Below, piece after piece: positions 48,095 through 59,639 of a stretch of DNA of 64,000 bases; the stretch's first letter is position 1; every line of letters starts with the position of its first letter. Location of the stretch: contig NHNW01000051.1 of NCBI GenBank assembly GCA_002786025.1, positions 1 through 64,000 of the forward strand. The letters are read 5' to 3'. The stretch is from Zasmidium citrigriseum (lineage: Eukaryota > Ascomycota > Dothideomycetes > Mycosphaerellales > Mycosphaerellaceae). Both the position numbers and the translations under genes were made by a program. The notes under the pieces were generated by a model that saw only the letters and a program-made list of their open reading frames with translations, did not search any database and was not told where the DNA came from.

Positions 48095-48107
48095 CCCCTC
48101 GTACTAA
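48095..48107 (-). other. Element C primer-binding site
   Basis: Sense TTAGTACGAGGGG (TTGGTACGAGGGG before RIP), ten bases from the 5' LTR, matching the site in element D, including the TAGTAG before it. Confidence 0.7.
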
Positions 48108-48117
48108 CTACTATAAA

Positions 48118-48403
48118 TATAGTAGGGCCTAGGCTCGGCTCTAGGAGGTAATACCTATAGTAGTAGTAGCTAAACTAGCTAGCGGCTCGAAGAATCGCTC
48201 TAAATTAGAGCCTTTAGTAAAGGGTACCGCCTTTAGTTTGTCTTAAAACGCTATAGAAGGCTAGAAGTAGTATATGTAACCTATAGGCCGTATAGCTATA
48301 AATATCTAGCTATCTACGAAGAAGAAAGCTTAGAAAAGCTAAGCTTAAAGAAGGTTAGGTAACCCGTTATAGCCTAAGGTAGGCTAATAGGATCTCCTAC
48401 TAT
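48118..48403 (-). repeat. Element C 5' LTR (right), with AATAC at 48404-48408
   Basis: 286 bp, partner of 12807-13092. Directly after AATAC the element B protease sequence resumes (TAGCCTTATAAAAGG). Confidence 0.92.
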
Positions 48404-48408
48404 AATAC

Positions 48409-51400
48409 TAGCCTTATAAAAGGCCTTAGACTAAGCTATATAAGCCGCGAAGTCCGTAAAGTAAAAGGAGCGTCCTTAGCGATAAAGGGCGCGAATATCG
48501 TTAGTATAGTCGCTTTCTATATAGAAATCGACGGATACCTATAGATAGTATATATATACGTAGTACTAAGCCTAGTATTCCTACTAATCCTAGGAAATCC
48601 CTAGAAGGTATATAATAAAGTTAGGACTACGCCTAAAAAATAGCGGTTCTACTATAGATAAGTAAAACAATAGATATAGGAGAGGCGTAACTATTACGAG
48701 TTCGAGGATAGCGGGAGCGTAGCTATACTCTCTACTAGTTTTACTACGCTCGCTACGGCTATAGTAGAGGATATTAAGAAAGTACTTAAGCTTAAGGAAT
48801 ACTCGACTATAGAGGCTCTATAAAAACGACTACCTTCTAAGGTCTAAGACCTAGCTCTACTATTTTATCGTTAGGAGGCTAAGAAGTTAGCCCTCTATAG
48901 GCTAGGTATCGACTATCGTATCGAGCTCTATAAGAAACCTAATAGATCCTAGCCTATACTCCCCTAGGGCCCTCTCTATAGTATATCGAAGTAGGAGCTA
49001 CTCGTATTACGGAAGACGCTAGACGAGCTCCTTTAAAAGGGCTATATCTAGCCTTCTAACTTAGAAGTAGTAGCTCTCGTACTTTTTATTTAGAAGCTAG
49101 GTAGAGGTTTACATTTCTATTATAATTATAGAGGACTAAACGCTCTTATAAAGTAGGATAGGTACCTACTTCCCTTAATACTAGAGACCTTACGAAATCT
49201 TACGGAAGCTAAGTAGTTAATAAAGGTTAACGTCGTTTTAGCGTTCTACTAGATTAGAATAGTAGAAGGCTACGAGTATAACACCGCTTTCTATACTAGA
49301 TTTAGCTCCTTCGAATAGCTTATATATCCGTTTAGGTTATTAGAGGCTCTAGTAACATTTTAGTAGTATATTAACACTTTATTACGGGAACACTTAGACG
49401 ATTTCGCCTTAGCCTATATTAATAATATAATTATCTACTCTAATAGTACGAAAGAAGATTATTTCCATAAAGTTCGTACTATTCTCTATAAACTTTAGAA
49501 AGGAGGCCTATATATTAACCTAGATAAGAGCGAGTTCGTATAGAAGTAGATTAAGTACCTTAGGTTTATTATCTACGCTAATAGTAAAGAGGTGTCTACT
49601 AACTCTAAGAAGGTAGAAGCTATAAGGAAATAGGCGGTACCTAGGACGTAGAAGAAGGTATAGAGATTCCTAAGGTTTACTAACTACTACTATATATTTA
49701 TACCTAACTATTCGAAGATTACTATACCTTTAACGGCGCTTACTAGTAAAGGTACGATATTCTCCTAGGGAGAGGACTAGGAACGTACCTTCGAATTACT
49801 AAAAGATAAGTTCTATTAGGCTCTAGTACTTACTTAGTAGGACTCGACGCTTCTAACCTTCCTCGAGATAGATTATAGTAGTTTTATAATAGGTAGCGCT
49901 CTTATACAAGAAAAGAATAGAGTCTATAGACTAGTAGGCTTCTTCTCGTAGAAGCTTAATAAGTCTAAGATTAACTACGATATCTACGATAAAGAAATAC
50001 TTATAGTAGTATCTAGTATTAAGTTCTAGGAACCTAAGCTAAAAGCCTATAGTCCCTTTATAATTTAGACGGACTATAAGAACCTAGAGTACTTTATAGT
50101 AAAGAGATAGCTATTAGAACGATAGATTCGTTAGTAGGAAACCCTTACTAAGTTCTAGTTCTCCTTAATTTATAGGCTAGGTACTAAAGCGGTAATCCTA
50201 GACGCCCTTTCGAGAAGAGAGTAGGATACGTTAGGAGCTAATAATAAACTCTCGCGGTTTCGCTACTTCTTAGACCTAGATCGCGTACTAAACTAGGCGA
50301 GTAGTAGCTACTTAACTATTACTTAAGTTATACTAGCCCCTAAGTCTTTAAGCTTAGAACCTACTACAATTAGCTATATACTTACCCCCTACTAGGTAGA
50401 ACTAACTATAATACTATCTACTAAAGCGAGTATAGACCCTAAGGTAAATAACCTAGAGCCTAGCGGCCCTTTCTAGGAAGCTAAGCTTAACGACCTATAG
50501 GTAGAAGCTATCGAGAAGGATAAGGTATACTAGGCTATTCTCTATACTATTTACGATAGAGCCTATACCCTACCTAGCTAGATTAAGGTAAAGATCTAGC
50601 TAGAGGACTATAGCCTCGACTAAAGGGGATATCTACAATACTAAGAGAAACTATAGGTACTAGGCGCTACTATAACTATAGAAGCCGAGTATTAAGCGTT
50701 AGAGGCTAATAAGAAAACCTAGGACACTTTAAGGACTAAGTTAATCTAGTCCGTATATAATTTACTAGTATACGGATATCTAGGGCGGGATTCTATAGTA
50801 GCGATCGCGCGACGCGACTTCTATTAGCCCCTTTAGGCGAAGTATATTCGATAGTTCCTTCGGAATTATAACCCGTATAGGAGAAATAAGGTTTAGCGAG
50901 AATATAAGTATAGTCTCCTAAAACCTTTACTAGTCTCTAACTATTTCTTCTAGGAGATTACTATAGACTTTATTACTAAACTCCCTAACTCCTAAGGGAA
51001 TAAATACCTTTAGGTAATTAAGGACTAGCTAAGTAAGTAGGTAACTCTAGTAGCGATATCTAATATAAAAGTAGAGAATTATATAGTAATTTTTATAGAA
51101 GCCTAGGTTAAGTACTATAGACTTCCCTACGCTATTACTAGCGATAGGGGTACTAACTAGATAAGTACTTTCTAGTAAGTACTCTATTAACTATTAGGCG
51201 TAAAGTAGCGTTTAAGCTCCGCTTACTACCCTTAAATAGACGAAGGCCTAGAACGGATTAATTAAGATATATAGGCGTACCTCTAGAACTATATTAACTA
51301 AGAGTAATCCGACTAGAGTAGGTAGCTCTCTAGGGCGTAAATAGCGCTAAACGGTAGGTATTACGCGGGATTAGATATAAGCCTCTTTTTTATAACTTAT

Positions 51401-52045
51401 AGGTACGAGACGACCTCCCTAGTTATATTAGAACTAGATCCTACGGTAGATAGTAGGCTCTTAGCTATAAAAAGGGCGGAGGTATTCGTTAATAAATTAA
51501 AACAGATCTTAGATCTCTATTAAGCTAGTATAGTAGAGGCCGCCTAGTTATAGGAGGAGAGCGCTAATAGGAATAGGACTCTAGCGCTAAAATACTAGGT
51601 TAGTAATAAGGTATAGCTAGATCTAAGGAGCTACTATACCAATCGCCTAAAGAAGAGCCTAGATATACGCTACGCTAAGTATACTATCTCTAAGGTTTTA
51701 TCGCTAGTATCTATACGACTTTTAGGGATCCCTAGTAATATTTACCTAGTATTCTATATAGATCTACTAAGGCTAGCGAGCTAAGACCCCTTACCTAGAT
51801 AGGAAACTAACGATAACTAACTAGATCTAGTTCTATTCGAGACGTATAAAGAATAGGCTATAGAGGAGGTACTCTATATAAGGAAGAAAAGAAGAGGAAG
51901 AGAGAGAGAAGTCCTTATAAAATAGAGTAGATATTACGAACCGACCTAGGAACCTATAGAAAGTTTAGCGGATACTATAGCTCTAGACGAATTTAAGAGG
52001 AAATTTAGAAATATAATAGAAAATAATAGTCTTTTAGACGCCTAA
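48409..52045 (+). pseudogene. Element B pol (protease end-RT-RNase H-integrase-chromodomain), RIP-killed
   Basis: Resumes after element C. Protease end near 48.5-48.6 kb. The RT catalytic box reads A-Y-I-N-N-I-I-I-Y-S at about 49412-49440 (codons AAT AAT at 49421-49426 where the family has D-D). RNase H near 49.86 kb: E-I-D-Y-S-S-F-I-I-G-S-A-L-I. Integrase: I-T-I-D-F-I-T-K-L-P-N-S near 50.97 kb. The C-terminus at about 51860-51995 reads E-V-L-Y-I-R-K-K-R-R-G-R-E-R-E-V-L-I-K, then Y-Y-E-P-T-stop-E-P-I-E-S-L, a chromodomain (V.W.GY.EPTWEP type). That places A and B among chromoviruses, whose chromodomain targets integration to heterochromatin marks. Full of TAA/TAG. Confidence 0.9.
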
Positions 52046-53704
52046 TAGAGAGGCGGAAGGCGAAGAAATTAGTATAGAGTTTAGGCGTTTTTAGAAGGAA
52101 AAAAGGAATAGTAGAGCGAACTAATAGAGAGGGGACGAGTCTCTATTTAGCGTTTAAGGGCCGCCGCCTAAGCTATCCTAGTAAAAGGCCTATAGGCTAT
52201 ATAGAAAACCCTAGAGAGTAAGCTTAAATATCTACTCCCTTATCCTTAACCTCCTCCTTACTAGTACTACTACTAGTACTACTAGAGCTACTAGTAGCTA
52301 GGGTATTACTACTAGAGGCTAGGGCGCGAGCGCGGCGGGGCGCGGTACTAGCGCGACGATAGCCTAGGTATAGGGTAGTAGGGACGAAGCCTAAGCTAGG
52401 AAGTATAGTTAGCGATATTTTTCCTTTAGAGTTTTAGGAGTACTTATATTTAGCCCTAGTAGGCGACGATATCCTCGATAGTAGTAGTTACCTTATCGCG
52501 GACAGTACTATAAATTTATAGTTAGCAATATTTCTAGTACGGAAGCTAGAATATACTTACGAGGAGATACTAGAGGTACTAAGGCTATATAGAGCTTTAT
52601 AGGCCTAAAGGCCTTTCTTAAGCTAGCTATAGTTAGTAGCGCTATTACTAAATTAGTAGTACCTAATATAATCTACCTAGAATCTAAGACTTATATAGTC
52701 GTAGCTATAGACTAAGTCTATACTACGTAAATAACGTAAACGATTTAAGGGCTAGGAGTAGTTAGTAATACTATTTCTATAGAGAGTAGAGAACTTATAG
52801 TAGGTAGTAGGACTTACGGCTAGTAGCGTAGGTAGTATAGGTAGTAGTAGTACTATTAGTACCCTAAGACGTATAAGCTAGATCCGATAAGAGAATAGCA
52901 GAAATCGATACTTATAGCCTAGTCGATATAGTCGACGCTAAGGGTAGCGTAACTATAGTAGTATAGGTAAGGTATCTATCTCTAATTAGCTTATACTACT
53001 TTCTAGCGATTTCTCGACAGAATATATATAATAGAGCTAGTAGAGGGGTAGAGATATATTAAGTCTAAGGCCTCTATTAGTCTTTAGTCGGAAATCGCTA
53101 GATTCTTACTAGAGAAGTACGTACGTTATAATAGATAGTAGTAGATATTATAGTTAGTAGATACTACTACTACTTATATTAATACTAGATACTTACTAAC
53201 GCTTTTCGAGCGGAATACAACTATTACTAAAGGGTTACTAGGTGTTAGATACTATTAAACTTACTTTACTTTTAGGGGCCGCTAAGGAAAGAAGAAGATT
53301 AAGGTATAAGAGACTAGCTAGATATTTATCCTTCTATAGGAAAAACGAGTAAAGGTAACGTTTAAGTAAAGGAGCGCTAGCTACCTATTAAGTAAAGGAA
53401 ATAGGCTATTATTAGTAAAGGATAATAGTAACGAATAATAGCTAGGCGGTAACTAGATAATAAAAGACGGATTACGAGACTATTTAGACAATTACGAGAC
53501 CGATTTAACGCCTCTCTTTACCTTAACAATATAAACGATAATAGGAAGTATTAATAACCCGGATAGAAAAGGACGGAAGCCTAAAATAGTAAAGCGGTTC
53601 GCTAGATAATAAAGACTAGTATTAAATAAGTAGGTAGTAAGGTTAATAAACTTTACCTTCTTTAGACTACGACCTAATTTACTTAGAGGACGGGGTTTCC
53701 CCTA
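52046..53704 (+). other. Element B 3' region after pol, no recognised gene
   Basis: The counterpart of 2053-3698 in A. It contains Tyr/Gln-type triplet runs (TACTACTACTAGTACTAC near 52262) and GC-rich GCGCGAGCGCGGCGGGGCG near 52322. I see no convincing frame on either strand. Confidence 0.5.
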
Positions 53705-53729
53705 CGGAGAGAGGGGAGAGAGAGGGTAA
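53705..53729 (+). other. Element B polypurine tract
   Basis: GAGAGAGGGGAGAGAGAGGG directly before the 3' LTR. Confidence 0.85.
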
Positions 53730-53917
53730 TATAAAGAGCGATACCCTATAAGCTTAGTACTAGCCTAAGGTATTAAGCTCGTACTCTTAGCTACGAGGAG
53801 GCTTAGCGTACTACGCTTTTCTCCTTAGTCCCTAATAGATAGATTCCTCTTTCCTTCTTTATCGAACCTATTATATACTATATTAAGCTTTAGTATATAC
53901 GCTACTTACCCGTAATA
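53730..53917 (+). repeat. Element B 3' LTR, with TSD AAGCG at 53918-53922
   Basis: 188 bp, partner of 11145-11332. The flanking AAGCG repeats the sequence before the 5' LTR exactly. Confidence 0.93.
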
Positions 53918-53922
53918 AAGCG

Positions 53923-56900
53923 CCTCCTCCTAAATAAACTTCTTTACGTATAAGAGGAACTTCTACTAAGGAATTATAAATATCTTCTCTATCGTCTTAT
54001 TAAACTTCTTAACTCCTCTATTTAACTAGTACTACTTAATCTTACGGTCTATCTTACCTATCTAAATATTAGTAAAAAGTTAGACTACTACGGTACTACT
54101 ATAGTTAAAATATACTTATCGTCTAATACTTTAAAACTCGTAGCGCCTAGGTTATTATACGCTCTCTAAATCTATTCGTCTTATACTTATATTTGCCCTC
54201 TAGTAGGGCCTTCTAAGTAGCCTTTCTCTTCTTAACTTATATTAGTCTAGGCGTCTTACGTAGTCGCTTCGCTCTAGCGCCTAGTCTACTACTAGTAATA
54301 GCGCTACTTATAGTCTATTTAGTTTTCGCTATTATATTCGTATAATTCGTATATAGGTAATAGCGAAGATATAGGTATAGTAGGTAGAGTATAGTTCGAA
54401 GAGGAAGGATTTTAAGCTCGTCGCTAAAGTTATTAATAGTAATACTAGCGTTACTATAGTAACGACTCGCTAGCGTCGCTATAGAGCTACTAGTAGTAAG
54501 GTTCTACTATTAGTTAGTATAGCGACGATATTAGTAGCGAGGTTAGTTATACCTATTAAGTATCCTCTACTATAGCCCTTACTACTAGCGACGATATTAA
54601 GGGGGGGTTATTAATATCGAGGAGAAAGGTAGTAAGTAGTAATTAAGACTATATATAGGCGAGATAGGTAAGTCGTAACTACCTCTATAGTAAACTCTAG
54701 TATATATAGTATATAATATACTATTTAGTAAAGTAAGGCTTCGAGTAGCTTAAAGCTATCGATAATATCTAAGGTAGTAGCGAGATAATAGTCGAGATAT
54801 AAGATAGGCTAGTATAGAGTCGCTAACGAAGAGAAGCTAATAGAGATTCGAAGCAATAAGTAGTAGTATTCTAGCGCCTAGCTTAAGTATCGAGATATCT
54901 ATCTATCCTAATTAAGAAGTACGACTATATTCTAGTAATATACTATTAATAAACGAAGGTCTAGAGTAGCGGAAGTACTAGAGGCTAGATCCTTAGGCTT
55001 TAAAAGCCTATAGTCTCGACGATAGTCTAATCTTTAATATATTCGAGACTATAGTAGTACTATAGTAGTCGAGCTAGATACTCGCTATATATATAGTACT
55101 TCGCTAGATAAAATTCTCTAGCTTAGGTATTTAGATTAAGAGATTCGTAATATCTAAGGTAGTTAAGCTCGATACTCTAGCTAGTCTTTACTATAGTAGT
55201 CGTCCCGAATAAAGATATAGCGTAAGGATAGAAGTATTTAAGTATAGCCGCGAAGTCGTAGCGATAGTAAGGTCTCTAGCTTCTAGTATAGAAGATTCGT
55301 ATAGCCTATTAAAGAGTTAATATATACGCGAGATATCTTTAAAGATTAGCGCTATATAGTTCGAGAAAGCCTAATAGTAATATTAGTAGTAGGTTTAGGA
55401 CTAGAGGTAGTTAAGGTACCTAAAGGCGCCTCTTAGATATTAAAAATATTAAAGACAGCTATAGCGTTTCTAACGTTTAGAGCTTCCTTTTTAGAGGTCC
55501 TTAAGAGCGCGGCTATCTTAATACGATTTAGCTATAGCTTTACTAGTAACTTCGTAGTAGAGGTATACGAACTTTAGGTTCTAGATAGACTATAGTAGTC
55601 TATAGTAGTAGTCTATTATCTTATTAGTATAATCTTGTAACGAAGCTATCTAACTAGCCGTATATTAGTATCCTTTATAGTAACTCGTTTTATATAGTAC
55701 GCGAGAAGTTATATATATTCGAACTTACTAATAAGGAAGGTCTTAGCTACTTCTTAAAGCGCGAAGAGGGCGTTTAATTAGAAGCGTATATTAGCTCGGA
55801 AAGTAGCTATAACTTTACGAACTAGTCTTACGAAAGGTAGTCGAGGAATAAGTAGCTCCTAATATTTTTAAGTATTTCGTATCTTACGGAGAGCGACTAT
55901 ACCTAGCTTAAAACGATATCTTCGTCTTAGCTAATACTATTTAGTATACTTTAATCTAAAGGCTCGCCTTAGTGTCTAATACTAGTTTAGTTCGCGGTTC
56001 CGATTCTTTAATAGGCTTTTTAGAGTCTTTAATAGTAGTAGTAGTCGTTTACTACCTTAGTACTAAGGATTCTTTAACTTTAATAATAGACGAGTTAGAT
56101 CGATCGTAGCGTTACTAGAGGCTCTAGGTCGATTTTTATACGTATATATAGGTAGTAGAACTATCTTAAGATCTAGTAGGTAGATTCTATCTTAGCTTAC
56201 TACTATATTAATTTTCTATAATACTCTCTCGATCTCTAAGTAATAGTTAGGGAGTAGACGTCGAGGATCTTAAAGATCTTAATAGCGCTAAAGGCTTTAG
56301 CTTTAATAGACTATTAGCTATTAATTTTTTTAGGACGAGAAATACGTAGGCCTATAGAGCGAAGAAATAAGATTATACTATACCCTAGTCGTTAATCCCT
56401 CTATATTATAATTCCTCTTAAACTTTCCTCCTCTTTCGTCTCGAAAGTACGGCTAGCGCTAGTACTAAGCTCTAAACGCTATAAGTCTATTCGACTATTA
56501 GTAGAATTTCCTTTAGGCTTAAGTACTATACTTCCGCTTTTAGATAATAGTTCGTTCGATCGATTAGAGTAAGGCTAGAGCTAGTAAGTAACGTAAAATT
56601 AATACTACGATATTATTAGTATTTAATAAAACGGTTTATAGATTAAATCCTTACGACTCTTTAGATAGTCTCGTATACCCTCTTAAAATCTCTAAGGTAG
56701 AAAGGAGTATAGTACTAGAAGTCCGCTACCCCTATCTAGGCTAGCCGAAAAAGTTTTACTACTATAGTACTACTATAGTTAGTTTGTACTCTAGATTCGA
56801 ACTAGCTAGCCCTTATAGCGTAGTATTTATTGCTAGATCTCTCGCTCTATTCTCTTCGTACTTACTATACCTAATCTCGAGGGCTTGTCTTATATATTAA

Positions 56901-57400
56901 GCTATTACTAAAGTCTTAGTTATCGCTTTACTCGCTAGCGCTTTATATATAACTAGTAATTACTATAGTAGGTACTATATTAACTCCTCGCCTCTACCTC
57001 GCTCTTCTATTCTAAATAATACTATCTTAGTAACCTATCTAGTAGTTTAGTAGTAGTATTATAGTAGATAGAGGAGAGTAAGTTTCTATAGTAACGCTAA
57101 CTTTATTAATATTTTACTAATTGTTTTAATAGCGATATCGTCCTTCGCTACGCTTTCTATATCCTTAACTCGTATCTTTATACTCGTAACGTCGTATTCG
57201 AAGTCCTTCGTATATCGTAAGTATCGCTAACCGTAGTCTCGTCTACTAAAATAGATACTAGTACGCCGCGTAGATCGTTAAAGCGAAAGGCCTCCCTAGA
57301 GCTAGTAATACTATAATCGCGTAAGAGAACTAAGGCTAAGGCGACGCTATAGAAGCGTCTTTAGCTATATTAGTATTCGAAGAATAATAATAGTATAAAG
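53923..57400. other. hAT element, right arm before the forward ORF: no recognised gene
   Basis: 3.5 kb of RIP-mutated sequence without an assignable product. The first 150 bases continue, in phase on the minus strand, the frame left of element B. The motif ACTATAGTAGTACTATAGTAGT occurs at 55045 (forward), 56757 (inverted) and, in a variant, at 54091 (inverted). The sequence around 55036-55100 recurs at 57735-57806 in the same orientation. Confidence 0.4.
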
Positions 57401-58750
57401 GAAAATAAGCGTTGTAATAACCTAAGTAAAGCGGCTAGAAAGGTTAAGAATCTAAAGAAGGCTAGAGATTTAGCAATCTAGTAGTTAAAGAATAAGAATA
57501 AGAAGTATAAGTAGGCTACGCTAGAGACGTAGTAGGCGATAGAGGACGTAATTTGTTAGTAGCGAGAGAAGTTAATCTAGTATATTAATATCTAGCCGTC
57601 CTAGCGGTCTAGTACTACTATATTCGAGATATATACTAATAGTAAATATAGAGCTACTATTAAGGAGAGGGATAAGGAGGTCTCTAAGGATAAGTAAGCT
57701 AAGGAGCCTAAGCTAGCGTTACCTAAGCCGTAAGTTTAGATATATTAGAGACTATAGTAGTACTATAGTAGTTAAGGTAGATACTAACTATATATATAGT
57801 AACGAGTCTAATAAAGAGGATAAGCTTTAGGATTTTATCGCTAAAGACGAAGATAATAGCGAGCTCTATAGTCTAGTAGAGGTAGATAATAGTCTCGGTC
57901 CTATTTATACTATAGATCCTAGCTAGGCCTACTTAAAGATAATAAAGAAGTTCGCTATAGACTTCGATACCCGTTACTATCGCGGCCCTACTAAAGCCTA
58001 GATAGAAGTTTATAGTAGCTTAATAAAGAAGTAGTATATATACGATATACTATACGTCGATAGCCGCTATATTAAAGTAGAAAGGAGGATAGCTTTTAGT
58101 AGTAAGCGTTAGGATTTCGAGTAGGTAGATAAGGCGGATAAGCCTATTAGCGCCTCTAGTATAATTAAGTTAGCTAAAGCTTAGTATAGAGTTAATAATA
58201 TTCGTACTCTCTATATTCGAGAGCCTAAGGAGCTAGTATATCTACTACTCGTTTTACTAGAGCTTTACTAACGAATTCGTAGAACGAGTATAATAATTTT
58301 ATAGCCTAGATAAATAGCAGTACTCGCCTACTAATACTATATAAGTTTTTTACGAGAGCTAAGATATCGCTATAGAGTAATCTCGTATCTTAGAGTCTAG
58401 AGGCTCGTTATCCTTAGTAGCTTAGCTACTATAAGTACTTAGTAGAACTATAGTTTAAGGATACGGTCTTTAAGGATATAGTCGAAAAGATAGATAATAA
58501 AGAGATAGATAATAAAGAGGTATATACGTTACTAGGCCTAGCGATAGTATAGCTAGATAATCCTAGCTATTACGATAGATATAGCTAGGTCGCTATAGAG
58601 GATCTAGAGTCTACGAAGGAGTTATAGGAGTTCGTAGAGAAGCTAGCTAATAATAGTATTAATATTAATAGTATTAGCGAGACGCGTCTTTTAGCGGAGG
58701 ATCCTAAGGATCCTAATATTTTAAGCTAGGTATAGGCCGCTAGTACTTTT
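57401..58750 (+). pseudogene. Unidentified coding remnant inside the hAT element
   Basis: The forward frame is Lys/Glu-rich and coiled-coil-like at the start (A-A-R-K-V-K-N-L-K-K-A-R-D-L-A-I, then L-K-N-K-N-K-K-Y-K), then more globular (F-A-I-D-F-D-T-R-Y-Y-R-G-P-T-K-A). Stops are TAG/TAA at plausible Gln codons. The complementary frames are hydrophobic and look like shadows. I do not recognise the family. It is upstream of the hAT transposase in the same direction; it could be a second gene of that element, cargo, or a further old insertion. Ends uncertain. Confidence 0.4.
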
Positions 58751-59433
58751 AAAAGTAGATAGTCGCGTAAATTCTAAATAGATATATCTCTATTATTAAT
58801 ATCGATTCTATTTATTAGTACCTAAGAAGAGTCTTAAGGGCGAAGATAGGGTAGTACTTATACAATATTTATTTATTAACAATTTTAGGCCTAATTTTTA
58901 GTAGGTTAATAAATCTAGAGAATTAATTAACTCCTCGTAGCTTACCTCTACGTTTATTAGATAATCTAAAATTTTACTAGTATTTTATACTACTACTACG
59001 TACTACTATAGTCTAATTTTTTTCTTTATCCTCGTAATTCTAACCTCGTCGTCGCCGCCTTTCCTCTAACCCTAAGTAACTCTTCGTCTATAACTCTAAC
59101 GCTAGTCCTCGATATAGAAAGAATTAATATTATTTCTAAGCTTACTACTAAGGGCCTATATATATAGAGAGATACGAGGAATATCTTAGATATAAGATAG
59201 TCTATACCTAAGATAGTTAGCTAAGCGAGAACGAGCTATACTACCGACTCTAAGGCGCTTTTAGCGCTACTCTATCTTAGAAGTAATAACGCTAAAGTAT
59301 AATCTATAAGAACGAGCTATACGACTAACTCTTTCTAGCCCTATCTTCCGTAGATCGCTATATTATACGACTTAGGCCTCTCTACTAAGCTATAAGAGTA
59401 TACTACTACTAGCCTATCGATTAAGCTAAGAGT

Positions 59434-59503
59434 AGTAAGAAGGGATCCCTTTTATCCTAAGGGATAGCTACGTCCCTTAGGATATACGGGATCTCTTCTT
59501 ACT
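59434..59503. repeat. 70-bp foldback (inverted repeat), GGGATCCCTT type
   Basis: The arm AGTAAGAAGGGATCCC... (59434-59464) is matched inverted by 59473-59503, with four mismatches over 31 bases and an 8-base centre. A related palindrome lies at 63222-63293. These may be tiny non-autonomous elements or hairpins belonging to the hAT element. Confidence 0.75.
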
Positions 59504-59639
59504 AGTACCTCTTTATTTATATCGCGCTACGCGTTCTCTTATAATATTATCCTTTATAAGTAGCTCTTAGCCTCGCCTACTCGTAATACCTCTACGCTAA
59601 CGTACTATTAATCTAGATATTCTAAATAGATAAGTTTAA

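Larger units (their letters stand above)
12807..48403 (-). mobile_element. Element C: giant Ty3/gypsy retrotransposon (about 18.4 kb without D), nested in element B
   Basis: 286-bp LTRs (12807-13092 and 48118-48403) begin TATAG and end CTAT. AATAC flanks both sides (12802-12806 and 48404-48408), and joining the flanks rebuilds the protease-region sequence of element A exactly. Sense is minus: primer site and leader by the right LTR, then gag, an I-D-E-G-S protease, RT, RNase H, integrase with a GPY/F-like end, and then two further long frames (ORF2 and a frame of about 1468 codons) before the polypurine tract and left LTR. Element D is inserted in the last frame. Without D (17218 bp plus 4-bp duplication) it is about 18.4 kb, two to three times a normal Ty3/gypsy element. 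Heavily RIP-mutated. Confidence 0.9.
11145..53917 (+). mobile_element. Element B: chromovirus-type Ty3/gypsy retrotransposon, split by element C
   Basis: 188-bp LTRs at 11145-11332 and 53730-53917, flanked by an exact 5-bp duplication AAGCG (11140-11144 and 53918-53922). It is a second copy of the family of element A, here on the plus strand. Removing element C and one duplication copy leaves about 7.17 kb, the same length as A. Gag, protease, RT, RNase H, integrase and chromodomain follow in Ty3/gypsy order. It is inserted in the hAT element and inactivated by RIP. Confidence 0.93.
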
